The notes under the pieces are model-generated. The model saw nothing but the letters and a program-made list of their open reading frames with translations, was not told where the DNA came from and did not search any database. The translations under genes and the position numbers were made by a program. This document shows, piece after piece, positions 6,196-7,615 of a DNA stretch of 7,615 bases; position 1 is the first letter of the stretch, and each line of letters begins with the position of its first letter. Source of the stretch: Candidatus Gastranaerophilales bacterium (GTDB lineage: Bacteria; Cyanobacteriota; Vampirovibrionia; Gastranaerophilales; Gastranaerophilaceae). The stretch spans positions 1 through 7,615 of the forward strand of contig CALVER010000058.1 in NCBI GenBank assembly GCA_944326625.1. Reading direction: 5' to 3'.

Positions 6196-7554
6196 TTAAA
6201 ACATCAGTCTGAATAATAAAAATCTTTTATTTAATTTTTCGGAGAATTTTCTCAAATTGCAGGTAGTAACAGCCGCATCATCAATTATTGCCTGTAATTC
6301 CGTTTTGTTTTCCGGTGTGAGCTGATTTACTGCCGCAAGTGCGGTTGAGATATCCGTCATTGCTTTATCCACGCTCTTGATTGCGCTTGTCAAATCGTGT
6401 TTGAGATTATCGTCTTTTGTCATGGAATTTATGTAAGTGCTGATTTCGTTGACGTTATGGACAATAACTTTTAAGTCTGCGGCAATAGCTTCCGCGTTGC
6501 CGTTATCCATAATTTTGTTTAAGTTTTTGCTTAACAATTCCAGCGAATCAGCCGTGGAATAGAGTTTTGTTTTAAACTCTTTGTCACCGATTATGTTGTT
6601 AAGGTTATCCGAAAGTTTTGAAAAGTCTTTGCTTGTTCTGTCAAGCATTGTCATCAATTCTTTCAAATCGCCTTCAGAGGCGTCAATGAGTTTGTCGAAC
6701 TTGGCAATTGTAGCTGCGGACTGGGATGTCAGCGAATTTATATTTGTGACGGACATCTGGAGTTCCGCGATAACTTCATCAGACAAAAGCTCATTGATTT
6801 TTCGGTTGGTTTCGGTAAGTGATTCCGCTGCTTTGTACTGCCATTCCATAAAGTCCGCAATTCTCATCGGCTCTATTATTGTATAGGGTGATTTTTGCGG
6901 CGGATAGGGCAGAATTGTGTCGTCAAGGGTTGAAATCCTGAGTTTTTTCTCCCCGTTTTTGAATACCGGTGAGCCTTTCATAAATTCCGGAAGCACAAGC
7001 CCCGGCAAATCTACCATATAATCTATTTTATACGCATAAGTCGTATCTATGGAATCCCTGAAATTAAACGGTACCGCGTCGCGTGAAATTACCTCAATAG
7101 CTTTTACGGTGCCTACGTCGTAGTATTTGTCGTCGAGTTTCATTTCCACGGGGTCATCTTTATACAACAGCCCTTTGGTTTTCATGGGGATATAGAGAGT
7201 TCTGGTTTTCGGCGGGGTAATTTCCAAAAATAATTCGCCTATAAGTCCTGACTGCTGGATTGAAAAAAGTGAAGCTTTCGGAATTTTTACATCGGGGTCA
7301 GTGATTACGAATTTTACCTTTACGTAGCTGTTTTCGCCGTCAACTACGGGCGTTACTTCCTCTACCTGTCCTACTCTTAAGCCCATCATCTGTACGCCAG
7401 CACCCGGTCTCATGCCGTTTACGTCCTTGAATTGTATCTCTATCCTTTTTGCATTGGAAAAGGTTCTTCCTTTTACCTTGAATACTACTCCGAACAATAA
7501 TACCAGCGCTATTAAGGTTAGCAAGCCTACCTTGAATGATGACGAGAACTTCAT
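6196..7554 (-). CDS. MCE / MlaD-family lipid transport protein with long helical C-terminus
   Basis: Membrane-anchored periplasmic substrate-binding-type protein of the MCE family, which moves lipids between inner and outer membranes. In 452 aa: one N-terminal membrane helix (about 9-27); an MCE domain at about 36-115 with VNGMRPGAGVQMMGLRVG (45-62) and the loop SGLIGELFLEITP (102-114); a further beta-rich segment (about 116-225) not found in E. coli MlaD; and a long helical, coiled-coil-like region (about 231-440). It ends in the basic-aromatic tail KRFLLFRLMF. E. coli MlaD has about 183 aa, so this is a much longer architecture, nearer to those of cyanobacteria and their relatives (from memory). 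A GAGGG ribosome site lies 5 bases before the ATG (7564-7560), behind a good promoter. No mlaE/mlaF permease or ATPase gene is adjacent on the visible side. lpxK follows directly, in keeping with an envelope role. The exact lipid is unknown. Confidence 0.88.
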   Translation of the reverse strand: MKFSSSFKVGLLTLIALVLLFGVVFKVKGRTFSNAKRIEIQFKDVNGMRPGAGVQMMGLRVGQVEEVTPVVDGENSYVKVKFVITDPDVKIPKASLFSIQQSGLIGELFLEITPPKTRTLYIPMKTKGLLYKDDPVEMKLDDKYYDVGTVKAIEVISRDAVPFNFRDSIDTTYAYKIDYMVDLPGLVLPEFMKGSPVFKNGEKKLRISTLDDTILPYPPQKSPYTIIEPMRIADFMEWQYKAAESLTETNRKINELLSDEVIAELQMSVTNINSLTSQSAATIAKFDKLIDASEGDLKELMTMLDRTSKDFSKLSDNLNNIIGDKEFKTKLYSTADSLELLSKNLNKIMDNGNAEAIAADLKVIVHNVNEISTYINSMTKDDNLKHDLTSAIKSVDKAMTDISTALAAVNQLTPENKTELQAIIDDAAVTTCNLRKFSEKLNKRFLLFRLMF

Positions 7555-7583
7555 TTAATCCCTCATTTGTTATCTACATTTTT

Positions 7584-7612
7584 ATTGTAGCAAAAAACTT
7601 TTTTAAATGCAA
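7584..7612 (-). promoter_or_regulatory. Sigma70-like promoter of the mlaD-lpxK-nth unit
   Basis: On the minus strand TTGCAT (7612-7607), a 17-base spacer and TACAAT (7589-7584) form a promoter, with TG one base before the -10 box as an extended -10. Transcription should begin near 7577, leaving a leader of about 22 bases before the mlaD-like ATG. The spacer contains an A6-G-T6 tract. The -35 box is weak (three of six consensus bases), but the extended -10 compensates. Confidence 0.6.
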
Positions 7613-7615
7613 AAA

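Noticed and set aside
7590..7606. A6-G-T6 tract as a terminator hairpin of an upstream gene
   Set aside because: The stem would be only A-T pairs with almost no loop, and it lies exactly in the promoter spacer.

Overview
The window comes from a moderately AT-rich bacterial genome, and every real gene in it reads on the minus strand. It combines a trimeric [FeFe]-hydrogenase of the NAD/ferredoxin electron-bifurcating type with LpxK (lipid A synthesis) and an MCE/MlaD-like lipid-transport protein. That points to an anaerobic, fermentative bacterium with an outer membrane. The mix, the long-tailed MlaD protein and the intergenic repeats would fit a non-photosynthetic relative of Cyanobacteria (Gastranaerophilales/Melainabacteria type). 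Elusimicrobiota or another diderm anaerobe cannot be excluded, and this placement is inference only.

Right part (7615 to 4533, read leftwards): a good sigma70-like promoter at 7584-7612 precedes a tight three-gene unit. Its order is mlaD-like MCE protein, lpxK (3-bp gap) and nth (start overlaps the lpxK end by 20 bp). The first two genes serve the outer membrane: phospholipid/lipid transport and the lipid A 4'-kinase step. The third is a base-excision DNA repair enzyme and probably shares only the transcript.

Middle (4532 to 4170): a 363-bp gene-free stretch packed with inverted and direct repeats. It holds a 69-bp TGTCAT...ATGACA hairpin bracketed by 13-bp direct repeats. Two short GTCGG-type hairpins followed by T-runs probably end the lpxK-nth transcript. 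A 171-bp nested inverted-repeat structure contains two exact 16-bp tandem units. A second clear promoter (4193-4221) then drives the hydrogenase genes.

Left part (4169 to 31): hydC-hydB-hydA, spaced 1 bp and 28 bp apart, encode the NuoE-like, NuoF-like and catalytic H-cluster subunits of a soluble hydrogenase. It would couple NADH and reduced ferredoxin oxidation to H2 formation, or the reverse. All cluster ligands and proton-path residues that I could check are present. A GC-rich hairpin at the extreme left edge may be the operon terminator. Hydrogenase maturation genes (hydE, hydF, hydG) are not in the window.

I see no phage, defence system, CRISPR array, RNA gene or transposase. The coding part is ordinary core metabolism. 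The most unusual material is the repeat mosaic at 4236-4527 and the extra beta-rich segment in the MCE protein.
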